Of a DNA stretch of 64,000 bases, positions 29,102-38,061 are shown piece after piece. Made by a program: the position numbers and the translations under genes. Numbering within the stretch: position 1 is the stretch's first letter; every line of letters begins with the position of its first letter. The notes under the pieces are model-generated. The model worked only from the letters and a program-made list of their open reading frames with translations, was not told the DNA's origin and ran no database searches. Source of the stretch: Sva-07 sp963829585 (GTDB taxonomy: Bacteria; Actinomycetota; Acidimicrobiia; Acidimicrobiales; Ilumatobacteraceae); contig CAWHJD010000029.1 of NCBI GenBank assembly GCA_963829585.1, positions 135,983 to 199,982 on the forward strand. The letters are read 5' to 3'.

Positions 29102-32081
29102 TCACGAGTCCGCCTCCAACATCACGAGGTCGCGCAGTTCATCGGTGGAGAGTTCCGAGAGCCAGGCCTCGCCCGTGCCGACCACCGCGTCCGCGAGCCT
29201 GCGCTTGTCGTCGATCACCGTGCCGATGCGTTCCTCGACGGTGCCCTCGCACACGAGCTTGTGGACGTTGACGGTGCGTTCCTGGCCGATGCGCCACGCC
29301 CGGTCGGTCGCTTGGTCCTCCACTGCCGGGTTCCACCAGCGGTCGTAGTGGATCACCTGGCTGGCCGCGGTGAGGTTGAGGCCCGTACCGCCGGCCTTCA
29401 ACGAGATGATCAACAGCGGGGGGCCCGAGCCGTCCTGGAACGAGTCGACCATCCGGTCGCGTCCATGCCTGGTGACGCCTCCATGCAGGAACGGCGGGTC
29501 GAAGTGGAACTGATCGCCGACGTGGGTCCGCAACAGCTCGCCCATCTCGCGGAACTGGGTGAACACGAGCGCCCGCTCGCCCGAGTCGAGGAGGTCGGTG
29601 ACGAGTTCGTCGAAGCGGGTGAGCTTGCCCGACCGGCCGGCGAGACGTGAGCCGTCGCCGAGCGCGTGCGCCGGGTGATTGCAGATCTGCTTGAGCCGCA
29701 TCAGCGCAGCGAGCACGAGACCGCGCCGTCGCATGCCCTTGGCCTGTTCGGCGTCGGCCAGCAACTGGTCGACGACCTGTTGGTACAGCGTCGCCTGCTC
29801 GCGGGTGAGTTTGGCGTAGGCGATCTGTTCGATCTTGTCGGGCAGGTCGGGCAGGAGGCGCCTGTCGGCCTTGGTGCGTCGCAGGATGAAGGGCTGGGTG
29901 ATACGCCGCAGACGGGCGGCGGCGACCTCGTCGCCGTGGCGTTCGATGGGGGTGCCGAACTGTTCGCGGAACTTCTGGAGGCCACCGAGCAGCCCCGGGT
30001 TGACCGCATCGAGGATCGACCACAGCTCGCTGAGCCGGTTCTCGACCGGCGTTCCGGTCAGGGCGAGCTTCTGCCCGGCACGAAGCTGGCGGACCGCGCG
30101 GGCTGCCTTGGTGTTCGGGTTCTTCACCATCTGGGCTTCGTCGAGCACGACGGTCGACCACTCGACGGCACCGAGGTGTTCGAGGTCACGTGGGAGCAGC
30201 CCGTAGGTGGTGATGACGAGCTGACGTTCGGGGTCGGAGTCGAACAGCGAGTCGTCGTCGAACCCCTGCGCTCGATTGGCGCCGTGGTGGATCTTCACGT
30301 CGAGCTTCGGGGTGAACCGTGCCGCTTCCTGGCTCCAGTTGCGCACGACGCTGAGGGGACAGACCACGAGGTGCGGCCCGGGCCGTTCGAGCAGATGGGC
30401 GAGGGTCGTCGCTGTCTTGCCGAGACCCATGTCGTCGGCGAGGCAGCCGCCGAGGCCGAGCTTGGCGAGGAACTGCAGCCACGACAGCGCTCGTCGCTGG
30501 TAGTGGCGCAGTTCACCGACGAACTCCGGCGACTCGTGCGTCTCGTCGAGACGTTCGTCGGGGAGACCGGCCAGGAGGTTGCGGATCCAGGCGGAGTCGA
30601 CAGCCGCCCTGTCGGCGGTGCGGTCGACGTCGTCGTGGATCGAGATGGCCGGCGTGTCGTCGTCGCCGAGCTCAGCGTCGTTCGCGAGCCGCAGCAGCTC
30701 CAGCGGGGTGACGGTGCTCTTGGTCTTCTCGAGTTCGACGAGCTTGGCGCGTTTGCGGCGGAGTTCGTCGGCGTCGATGCGCACCCAGCGGTGGCCGGTG
30801 TGCAGCAGGGTGGCGCCTGCCGCCTCTGCGCGGGCGATCTCGGCCTCGGAGATCTCCTCGTCGCCGATCACCAGCTTCCACTCGACGAGCGCCTCCTTGC
30901 CGAACTGTTTGCGACGGTCGTCGGACGGAGCCGGCGTTGCCTCCCCCGCCACGTTGACGCGGGTACGGATCAGACGTTCGGGCCCGATGAGTTCGACGCC
31001 GAGGCGTTGCAGTTCGACGGGGGCGATGTCGAGGAAGTCCTCGGCCACGTCGAGGTCGAGTTCGACCTGCGTCGGTTCGTGCTGGACTGCCAGGTCGGCG
31101 AGTCCGGGCACGAGCGTGCGCGATCTGTTCGACGGTGGTGCCGATGAGTTCGGCGAGGAGGTCGAGGTGCTGTTCACCCCTGGCGACCTCGAGTGCGGTG
31201 CCGTTGCGCTCCCACACGTCGTTGGCCGAGCACCAGCGTGAAGCGTCGCTGTCGTCGACGAGTTCGAGCCGAACGATCCACGCGTCGTGCGGATCGTCGG
31301 AGATCACGAGACGCAGGCGGGCCACGACCACGGGCTCGCCACTCACTCGCCGTCGGTGCCGCTCCAGTTCCTCACGGAGTTGTCGCAGCGCGGTGTCGAA
31401 CTCGACCGTGCCGCCGCGCACGACGTGGTCGGGCTTCGCGAGCGCACCGAAGGTGGCTCGCAGCGCCTGGATCGAGGGTGTGCGTTGGCGGCCGAGGTCG
31501 GCCTTCCAGCCGTACTGGTGGAGCAGGGCGCGGGCGATGCCGTCGACGAGCTGGGTGTAGATGCTGGTGGCGTCGGCGCTGGAACCCGCCGTGCAGATCG
31601 GGGGCATCGAGGCGTCGAGTCGCTGCAGGACCGCGTCGATCGCCTCGTTCGTGACGGGCCGCCAGCGGGCGACGGTGAACGGGCCCTCCTCGACGACGGC
31701 GGGGAGGATGCGCCCGCTCGACACGGTGCGTCTGGCCAGTTCCGCGACGCGGGCGAACCACGCGAGCGAGTCGGAGAGATGGGGCGCATCGGGCAGGTCC
31801 GACAACCAGACCGCCGTACCCAGCGCGTCGAGCTGCACCGACGAGGCGTGCAACGTGGGCTGTCCGTCGAGGCCGATGCTGATGCGTCCGATCGCCCCGT
31901 AGGACACCGGCGTGTCGTGCCAGCCGGTGCGCCGCCCGTCGTCGCCGAGTATGCGGAATCCGCCGTAGAGCCACGCCATGGCCGCGGTGTCGATGCCGTT
32001 CCACCCCCACACGTGCAGCGCACCGCTCCGCCAGGTCCCCTGCGCCACATGTGGCGGTCGGTGACGCGACATGGAAGCCAT
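29102..32081 (-). CDS. SNF2/RapA-type DEAD/DEAH helicase, one frameshift
   Basis: The reconstructed product is about 992 residues. The N-terminal 480 residues are a family-specific region. The C-terminal half is a full SNF2 ATPase: LADDMGLGKTATTLAHLLE (motif I), DEAQMVKNPNT (II), LTGTPVENRLSELWSI (III), FTQFREMGELL, GGTGLNLTAASQVIHYDRWW (V) and DQATDRAWRIGQ (VI). It is a double-stranded-DNA translocase that probably remodels protein-DNA complexes, with the adjacent SWIM protein as likely partner. The frame breaks near 31112, and removal of one base joins both parts. The start is ATG 32081 or 32072. Confidence 0.87.
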
Positions 32082-32172
32082 CCCATCGACCCTACCGACG
32101 GGCTGTCACCGAGACGCCCGACCTCCACGATGTGTCGGACACGTCGTGGACGTGCGAACCCCGAATGGATCG

Positions 32173-34758
32173 TCAGGCAGGAACAGAGGCGCCGAAGAAG
32201 CCGCGCAGCGCGTCGGCCATCTCGGTCCGGGCATACGCGCCGGTCACGAGCGCGTCGACGGCACCGAGCGACGTGTGGGTCTGGCCCTTGCACTGCAGAT
32301 GGCGAACAGGGACGCCGGCGGCTGCGAGCGCCTCCGCGTACGCGTTGCCCTCGTCACGCAGCGGATCGAACTCGCAGGTGACGATCATCGCCGGCGGCAG
32401 TCCGGACAGGTCGTCGGCACGCAGTGGCGACGCCTTCGGGTCGGTGCGGTCCGCGGGGTCGCAGTAGTAGTTCCAGAACCATTCCATGAGGCCCCTGGTG
32501 AGGATGTACCCCTCGGCGTTGTCGATGTAGGACTGACGGGTGAAGTCGCAGTCGGTGACCGGGTTCAACAGGACCTGACCGACGATCAGCGGGCCACCGG
32601 CGAGCTGGGCCTGCTGGGTGGTCACGGCCGCGACGTTGGCGCCCGCACTCCATCCGGCCACCGCGAGTTGGCCCGGCACACCACCGAGTTCCTCGGTGTG
32701 GTCGGCGATCCATCGCACCGCCGCCAGTCCGTCGTCGGCGGCGGCGGGAAAGCGGTGCTCCGGCGCGTGGCGGTAGTTGACCGACACGATCGTGGCGCCG
32801 GACTGCACGCACAGGTCGCGGCACAGCGGATCGTCGGCGTCGTGGCTCCCGAGCACCCAGCCACCGCCGTGGAAGTAGGCGACGATCGGATGTGGACCAG
32901 CGGTGGCGGGTCGGTAGAGCCGGTACTCGAGTTCGCTGCCGTCGGCGCCGGGCAGGGTGCCGTCGACGATCTCGCCGACCTCGGGCCCGGGTGGCCGCAT
33001 CGACGCCGACATCGTCATGAAGTTGCGTGCATCCTCGAGTGACATCGATTCGATGGGCGGCAGGCCCATCTCGGCCATCATGTCGAGCATGATCTGGACG
33101 TCGGCGGCGAGCGGTCGGATGATGCCGTCGTTGACCTCGCGTCCGCCGGGCCCGTCGAAGGCGAAGCCCAGGTAGCCGCGGGCGACGACGTCGTCGCAGG
33201 CGGCCCGGTACCGGTCGACGCCGCCCGGGTACGGGAGGAACACCTGCGGTTTGCCGGGCACGTTGACGCCCATGTACCACGAGTTCGCCGTCGGCATCAG
33301 CGTGAGGCCGGCGAACTCGTTGCTGTGCTCGACCCACTTGGTCTCGGCGAGTTCGGTCGGTTCGATGGTGTCGAGGCCGCGTTCACGCAGGTGCGCGAGG
33401 GTGTCGGTGATCCAGTCGACGTGCTGCTCGATCGACACCATCATGTTCGACAGCACCGACGGGCTGCCGGGGCCCGTGATCATGAACAGGTTGGGGAACC
33501 CGGCGGTCATCAGGCCGAGGTACGTGACCGGACCGTGCGCCCACTTGTCCTTCAGCGTCACCCCGTCGCGGCCGGTGATGTCGACCGAGACGATCGCACC
33601 CGTCATCGCGTCGAAGCCGGTGGCGAACACGATCGCGTCGAACTCGAACGACTCGCCGGCGGTGTCGACGCCCGTCTCGGTGATCGTGGAGATCGGATCC
33701 TTGCGCAGGTCGACGAGCCGGACGTTGGGCAGGTTGTAGGTCTCGTAGTAGTTGGTGTCGAGGCACGCCCGCTTGGTGCCGACGTAGTGGTTGGTCGGGC
33801 AGAGCGCCTCGGCGGTCACGGGGTCCTGCACGATCGAGCGGATCTTGTCGTGGAAGAACGCGCGGAGCGTCTCGTTGGACTCGGGACTGGTGAGCGTGTC
33901 GTTGAACGTGCCGGTGATCCCGAGGAGCTCGCCCGCTTCCCACATCGCCTCGTAGCGGCCGAGGCGTTCCTGCTCCGACACCATGAGCGCCCCTTCGATC
34001 GGGACCTCACGCGGCACGCCGGCTCCGGAGTGCCGAGCGGCCTCGCGGTACGCCTCGGGGTCGGCGCTGAACGCGGCCATGCGCTCGTCGGAGATGGGGC
34101 CGTTGCGCGCCGGGATCGAGAAGTTCGGCGTCCGCTGGAACACGGTGAGCTGCTCGGCCTGCTCGGCGATCAGGGGGATCGACTGCACGGCCGACGAGCC
34201 GGTGCCGATGACGGCGACTCGTTTGCCGGTGAAGTCGACACCGTCGTGGGGCCAGGTGCTGGTGAAGTAGACGTCACCGGTGAATCGGTCGGTTCCGGCG
34301 ATGTCGGGCACCTTGGGCACCGAGAGGCATCCGGTGGCCATGACGTAGTAGCGGCACGAGATGTCGTCGCCGCTGTCGGTGTGGATCGTCCAGCGGTGGG
34401 TCTCGTCGATCCACTCGGCGGAGGTGACCCGCGTGTTGAACCTGATGTCGCGTCGCAGGTCGTGCTTGTCGGCGACGAACTGGGCGTAGCGCAGGATCTC
34501 GGGCTGCGCGGCGTAGCGCTCGGACCATTGCCATTCCTGTTGGAGTTCGGGGTCCCAGCTGTAGGAGTAGTCGACCGACAAGATGTCGCAACGGGCTCCG
34601 GGATAGCGATTCCAGTACCAGGTTCCGCCCACGTCGTCAGCGGTCTCGAGGACGACGGTGCGCAAGCCCGCCTCGCGCATCCGGTACAGCTGGTACATCC
34701 CGGCGAAACCGGCGCCGACGATCACCACGTCGACGTCGGTACTGGTGCGCTCGCTCAT
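32173..34758 (-). CDS. Baeyer-Villiger-type flavin monooxygenase fused to an alpha/beta-hydrolase esterase
   Basis: An 861-residue fusion in one intact frame. Residues 1 to about 540 form a class-B flavin monooxygenase: FAD motif VIVGAGFAGMYQLY, GGTWYWNRYPGARCD, and NADPH motif VAVIGTGSSAVQSIP. About 595-861 are a hormone-sensitive-lipase-type esterase: HGGGW oxyanion motif, nucleophile GWSAG, Asp in FDPLRDEG and His in GQTHTS. The pair could convert a ketone to an ester or lactone and then hydrolyse it. The Baeyer-Villiger fingerprint reads FTGDVYFTSTWP, with Phe where His is usual. ATG 34758 is preferred because the Rossmann motif begins 10 residues later. Substrate unknown. Confidence 0.88.
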   Translation of the reverse strand: MSERTSTDVDVVIVGAGFAGMYQLYRMREAGLRTVVLETADDVGGTWYWNRYPGARCDILSVDYSYSWDPELQQEWQWSERYAAQPEILRYAQFVADKHDLRRDIRFNTRVTSAEWIDETHRWTIHTDSGDDISCRYYVMATGCLSVPKVPDIAGTDRFTGDVYFTSTWPHDGVDFTGKRVAVIGTGSSAVQSIPLIAEQAEQLTVFQRTPNFSIPARNGPISDERMAAFSADPEAYREAARHSGAGVPREVPIEGALMVSEQERLGRYEAMWEAGELLGITGTFNDTLTSPESNETLRAFFHDKIRSIVQDPVTAEALCPTNHYVGTKRACLDTNYYETYNLPNVRLVDLRKDPISTITETGVDTAGESFEFDAIVFATGFDAMTGAIVSVDITGRDGVTLKDKWAHGPVTYLGLMTAGFPNLFMITGPGSPSVLSNMMVSIEQHVDWITDTLAHLRERGLDTIEPTELAETKWVEHSNEFAGLTLMPTANSWYMGVNVPGKPQVFLPYPGGVDRYRAACDDVVARGYLGFAFDGPGGREVNDGIIRPLAADVQIMLDMMAEMGLPPIESMSLEDARNFMTMSASMRPPGPEVGEIVDGTLPGADGSELEYRLYRPATAGPHPIVAYFHGGGWVLGSHDADDPLCRDLCVQSGATIVSVNYRHAPEHRFPAAADDGLAAVRWIADHTEELGGVPGQLAVAGWSAGANVAAVTTQQAQLAGGPLIVGQVLLNPVTDCDFTRQSYIDNAEGYILTRGLMEWFWNYYCDPADRTDPKASPLRADDLSGLPPAMIVTCEFDPLRDEGNAYAEALAAAGVPVRHLQCKGQTHTSLGAVDALVTGAYARTEMADALRGFFGASVPA

Positions 34759-34872
34759 TCGGTGTTTCCTTCCCTCGGTGTCCCGGCGGACAGTGTCGCG
34801 CCCCGAGGGATCTCGCACCGACCCGGACCGGCGAGCGCTAGCTTCTCCGGCTCGGTCGTGGATCCTGGGGTG

Positions 34873-35418
34873 ATGGAACGTATGGCGAGCACGGTGATCT
34901 GTCTCCTCCGGGGGATCAACGTCGGCGGGCACAACAAGCTGCCGATGGCCCAGCTGCGTGAGATCGCCGCCTCGATGGGGCTGGTCGACGTGCGGACCTA
35001 CATCCAGAGCGGCAACCTCGTCGCGTCGACCCTCGGGGATCCGGACGCTGTCGGTCCGGCACTCGCAGCGGCGGTCGAATCGACCACCGGGTTGGAGATT
35101 CCCGTGATCGTGCGGACAGCCGAGCAATGGTCGCGGCTCATTGTCGCCAATCCGTTCCGGGATGCGGCAAACCCGGGCAAGCACGTCCACGTCGTCTTCC
35201 TGCCGGCCCCTGCGTCACCGGCGATCGGGGCCTTCGATGCATCTGCATTCGCTCCGGAGGCAATGGTCGTGTCCGGCTCGGAGGTCTACCTGCATCTCCC
35301 CGACGGCATGGGCCGCTCGAAACTCGCGATCGCCGTCAACCGCCTTCCCGACGTCGCCGCGGGGACGGCCCGCAACTGGAACACCGTGCTCCAGCTCGCC
35401 GAACTCGCCGCTTCCTGA
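34873..35418 (+). CDS. DUF1697 family protein
   Basis: A 181-residue DUF1697 protein. The N-terminal LLRGINVGGHNKLPMAQLR and TYIQSGNLVAS are the family's hallmark, and a C-terminal ..GRSKLAIAVNRLP.. AARNWNTV-like segment is also visible. The family is cytoplasmic and has no established reaction. ATG 34873 or 34882 could be the start. The frame remains open far upstream, but that is a shadow of the monooxygenase gene. It is divergent from the BVMO-esterase gene with a 114-bp gap. Confidence 0.85.
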   Translation: MERMASTVICLLRGINVGGHNKLPMAQLREIAASMGLVDVRTYIQSGNLVASTLGDPDAVGPALAAAVESTTGLEIPVIVRTAEQWSRLIVANPFRDAANPGKHVHVVFLPAPASPAIGAFDASAFAPEAMVVSGSEVYLHLPDGMGRSKLAIAVNRLPDVAAGTARNWNTVLQLAELAAS

Positions 35419-35445
35419 CGCGTCCAGGCGCGCCCCGACGGAGTC

Positions 35446-35859
35446 CTACGCCCAGGGTCCGACGCCGGTGACCCGATCGACGGTGATGCGCGCGATGCGT
35501 CCTGCAGGCGGGTTGGGCATGGGCGGGAACACTGCGCCCTCGCCCAGGAACCGCGGTGCGAGGAGTTGGAGCAGCTCGGGGGCGCCGCCGACGGTGATGC
35601 GGGCCGTTCCGTGCAGGACGGCATAGTGATCGAGACCGATGTCGGTCGCACCCGGCGCCACGAACGACACGGCCACCCGCGGATCTCGCTCCATGTTGCG
35701 CATCTTCCGACCCTCGCCCAGGTGGGCGACGAGCACGTCGTCGCCGTCACGGCCCAACCAGACGACGGTCACTTGCGGTGAGCCGTCCGGGTTGATGGTC
35801 ACGAGGTGGCCGAGTGCTCCTGCGTCGATGACGTCGCAGAGCTCAGGGTGGAGCTTCAT
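35446..35859 (-). CDS. PPOX-class (F420/FMN-dependent) oxidoreductase
   Basis: A 137-residue split-barrel flavin/deazaflavin-binding protein. Visible features are GHLVTINPDGSPQVTVVW, the RKMRNMERDPRVAVSF segment and the GTARI strand, as in the actinobacterial PPOX F420-dependent family. Members reduce small substrates such as biliverdin or have unknown activity. I chose ATG 35859, where similarity begins. The extension to 35916 has no support. Confidence 0.8.
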   Translation of the reverse strand: MKLHPELCDVIDAGALGHLVTINPDGSPQVTVVWLGRDGDDVLVAHLGEGRKMRNMERDPRVAVSFVAPGATDIGLDHYAVLHGTARITVGGAPELLQLLAPRFLGEGAVFPPMPNPPAGRIARITVDRVTGVGPWA

Positions 35860-35937
35860 GGTTCTCGACGCTACTACGCGCCCCGGATCCGGCCGGCCGG
35901 GCCAGGGTTCCCCCACCGACCTGCGCAGGGTGGTGTC

Positions 35938-36940
35938 TCAGACGCGAACGGGATCGTTGACGTCGGCGAGGAGGTCGACGGAGCGCAGGCGTTGCTCGAT
36001 GGTGGGCGACGCGTGCGCCGTGATCAACTCGTCGGCGCCGGAGATGTCGGCGAACTCGTCGAGGTAGGTCTTCACCGACTCGGGCGTGCCCACCGCGGAG
36101 TAGTGCATCATCTGGGCGATCTGGCGACCCTGGGGCGAGGCGAGGATCGCGTCGGCCTCGTCGTCGCTCAGGTCACGGCCGGGTGCGACGAACCGGGCGA
36201 TGCGGTACCGGCGTACCGTCTCCCACTGCGTCTGCGCCTCGTCGTCGGTGTCGGCGGCGATCACGTTCACCCCGGCGATCGCATACGGCTCGTCGAGTTG
36301 GGCCGACGGTCGGAACTCGCGCCGGTAGAGCGCGATCGGCGTCGATGAGCGCACCGGGCGCGAAGTGCGACGCGAATGCGTACGGCAACCCCAGCATCGC
36401 CGCGAGTTGGGCGCCGAACAGCGACGACCCGAGGATGTAGAGCGGCACGTTCGTGCCCGCACCCGGCACGGCGACCACACCCGGGATGCGGGACTCGCCG
36501 CGCAGGTACCCCTGCAGCTCGAGCACGTCCTCGGGGAATCGATCGGACGAATGAGCGTCGCGCCGCATCGCCCGCATGGTGTTCTGGTCGCTCCCCGGCG
36601 CGCGTCCGAGTCCGAGATCGATCCGCCCGGGGTGGAGCGTGGCGAGCGTGCCGAACTGCTCGGCGATCGTGAGCGGCGAGTGGTTGGGCAGCATCACGCC
36701 GCCTGCGCCGAGCCGGATCGTCGAGGTGTGAGCGGCGATGTGGGCGATGAGCACGCTCGTGGCCGACGATGCGATCGACGCCATGTTGTGGTGCTCGGCG
36801 TACCAGACCCGTTCGTATCCCCGGGCCTCGGCACGCTGGGCCAGGAGCACGCTGTTCGCGAACGCGTCCGCCGCCGTCTGCCCTTTCCCGATGATCGCCA
36901 GATCGAGGATCGACAGCGGGATCGAGTGCTTCTCCGACAT
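35938..36940 (-). CDS. luciferase-like flavin-dependent oxidoreductase, one frameshift
   Basis: The reconstructed product is about 333 residues. It belongs to the bacterial-luciferase-like (LLM) group with MsnO8-type features: PLSILDLAIIGKGQTAADAF, YERVWYAEHHNMASIASSAT, GAGGVMLPNHSPL and GRIDLGLGRAPGSD. FMN- or F420-dependent monooxygenation or reduction is expected; the substrate is unknown. The frame breaks near 36345 and the C-terminal 130 residues continue in the next frame. The start is ATG 36940. The upstream divergent region carries two inverted repeats built on GCGATGAGC. Confidence 0.82.
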
Positions 36941-36957
36941 GGTGTCCAGCATGCCAG

Positions 36958-37061
36958 CGATGAGCGAAGGGACCACGTGTCGGGCTGTTGGCTCATCGGC
37001 GGGAGGGTCGAGGCGATCGCGATGAGCGAGTGGACTGGATGTCGGTCGTCTCGCTCATCGC
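36958..37061. promoter_or_regulatory. two inverted repeats with shared half-site in a divergent promoter region
   Basis: CGATGAGC (36958-36965) pairs with GCTCATCG (36991-36998), and GCGATGAGCGAG (37019-37030) pairs with CTCGCTCATCGC (37050-37061). All four half-sites share GATGAGC. They fill the gap between the starts of the luciferase-like gene and the haem-protein gene and look like operator pairs for an unknown regulator. A related half-site occurs in the hairpin at 56346-56381. Confidence 0.45.
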
Positions 37062-37099
37062 CGGCGTCGGGGTGAGGCGTGTGTGGCTAGCGTTCGGGT

Positions 37100-37996
37100 G
37101 TGGGCATTCCGGACCGGCCGATCGCAGGAGCGACTGTGGATTCCCTGCCGTACATGCCGTTCATGGACGGTCCGGCGCCGGCGGGGCCCGAGGCGTTCCG
37201 GTGGCGCCTGGGAGTGCGGCCACTCGACCTGGACGACTGGATCGAGCTCGGCCCCGATGCCGACGCCGCGATCGACGCGAAGCCCCACCTGATGGCCGAG
37301 TTCCCCGGCACGGTGTTCGCCGTGCTCGACGATCGCGTGGCGCAGGAGGCACAGGAGGTCGCCGATGTCCTCGTCGACCATCTGCGGCGGCGCTGGCCCG
37401 AACGGTACGGCGATGCGAGGCTCGACCCGGCACTCCATCCACTCGACGCGGCGGCGCGTCTCGTTCCCGAGGATCTCGTGCTGCTGGTGGAGCGGGACGG
37501 CCGGCTCGTGTTCGGCGGCGGGTCGGTCTGCTTCCCGAACCGCTGGGATCTGCGCTCGAAGCTCGGCCTGTCGATGGCAGGAGTCCATGCTCCGGTCGGT
37601 CGGCTCAACGAGCAGTTGGAGGCGCCGATCGACAGCTTCTTCGACCGGTTGACGCCCGAGCGCAGCTTCTGGCGTCTCGGTTGGGGTGTGCTCGACACCG
37701 CGGACTGGTACACGCCTGTCGATGGCACGGCGGCACCGCGCCCCGACTCCCCGAGCCCGAGTTCGATGTTCCTGCGCGTCGAGCGCGAGACGCTGCGTCG
37801 CTTCCCCGACACCCGCTGCATCCTGTTCACGATCCGCACCTACGTCACCCCACTCATGTCGTCGTGTCCGACACGTGAGACGTCGGAGCGGTTGGCGTCG
37901 GCCCTCGAGGCGCTCCCCGCCGACGTCCGGGACTACAAGGATCTGGCGTCGTCGGCCGACGTCGTCGCGGAAGAACTTCGGCGGATCTGTGGATAA
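37100..37996 (+). CDS. DUF3445 / haem-dependent oxidative N-demethylase-like protein
   Basis: A 298-residue protein of the DUF3445 (HDOD-like) family. Visible family segments are RWRLGVRPLDLDDWIELG, the VPEDLVLL...GGSVCFPNRWDLRSKLG block, IHAPV-like GVHAPVGRLNEQLE and the C-terminal TIRTYVTPLMS. Characterised members bind haem and remove N-methyl groups oxidatively. A similar role here is inferred. The start is GTG 37100. It ends 65 bp before clpB. Confidence 0.82.
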   Translation: MGIPDRPIAGATVDSLPYMPFMDGPAPAGPEAFRWRLGVRPLDLDDWIELGPDADAAIDAKPHLMAEFPGTVFAVLDDRVAQEAQEVADVLVDHLRRRWPERYGDARLDPALHPLDAAARLVPEDLVLLVERDGRLVFGGGSVCFPNRWDLRSKLGLSMAGVHAPVGRLNEQLEAPIDSFFDRLTPERSFWRLGWGVLDTADWYTPVDGTAAPRPDSPSPSSMFLRVERETLRRFPDTRCILFTIRTYVTPLMSSCPTRETSERLASALEALPADVRDYKDLASSADVVAEELRRICG

Positions 37997-38004
37997 CACG
38001 CGAT

Positions 38005-38036
38005 CTTGATACACTGCCGCTCAGATTTATTGAGCG
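38005..38036 (+). promoter_or_regulatory. candidate degenerate HAIR and small palindrome upstream of clpB
   Basis: CTTGATA-N7-GCTCAGA (38005-38025) keeps the exact HAIR spacing and matches 9 of 14 consensus positions. An overlapping perfect 6-bp repeat CGCTCA-N7-TGAGCG spans 38018-38036. Both lie 26-57 bp before the clpB start. clpB belongs to the HspR regulon in other actinobacteria, so this is plausible but unproven. Confidence 0.35.
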
Positions 38037-38061
38037 CAGAGAGAAAGTGGGAGAGGAAGTC

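Noticed and set aside
33325..34872. N-terminal extension of the DUF1697 gene
   Set aside because: It is an antisense shadow of the monooxygenase-esterase gene; the family starts at about 34873.
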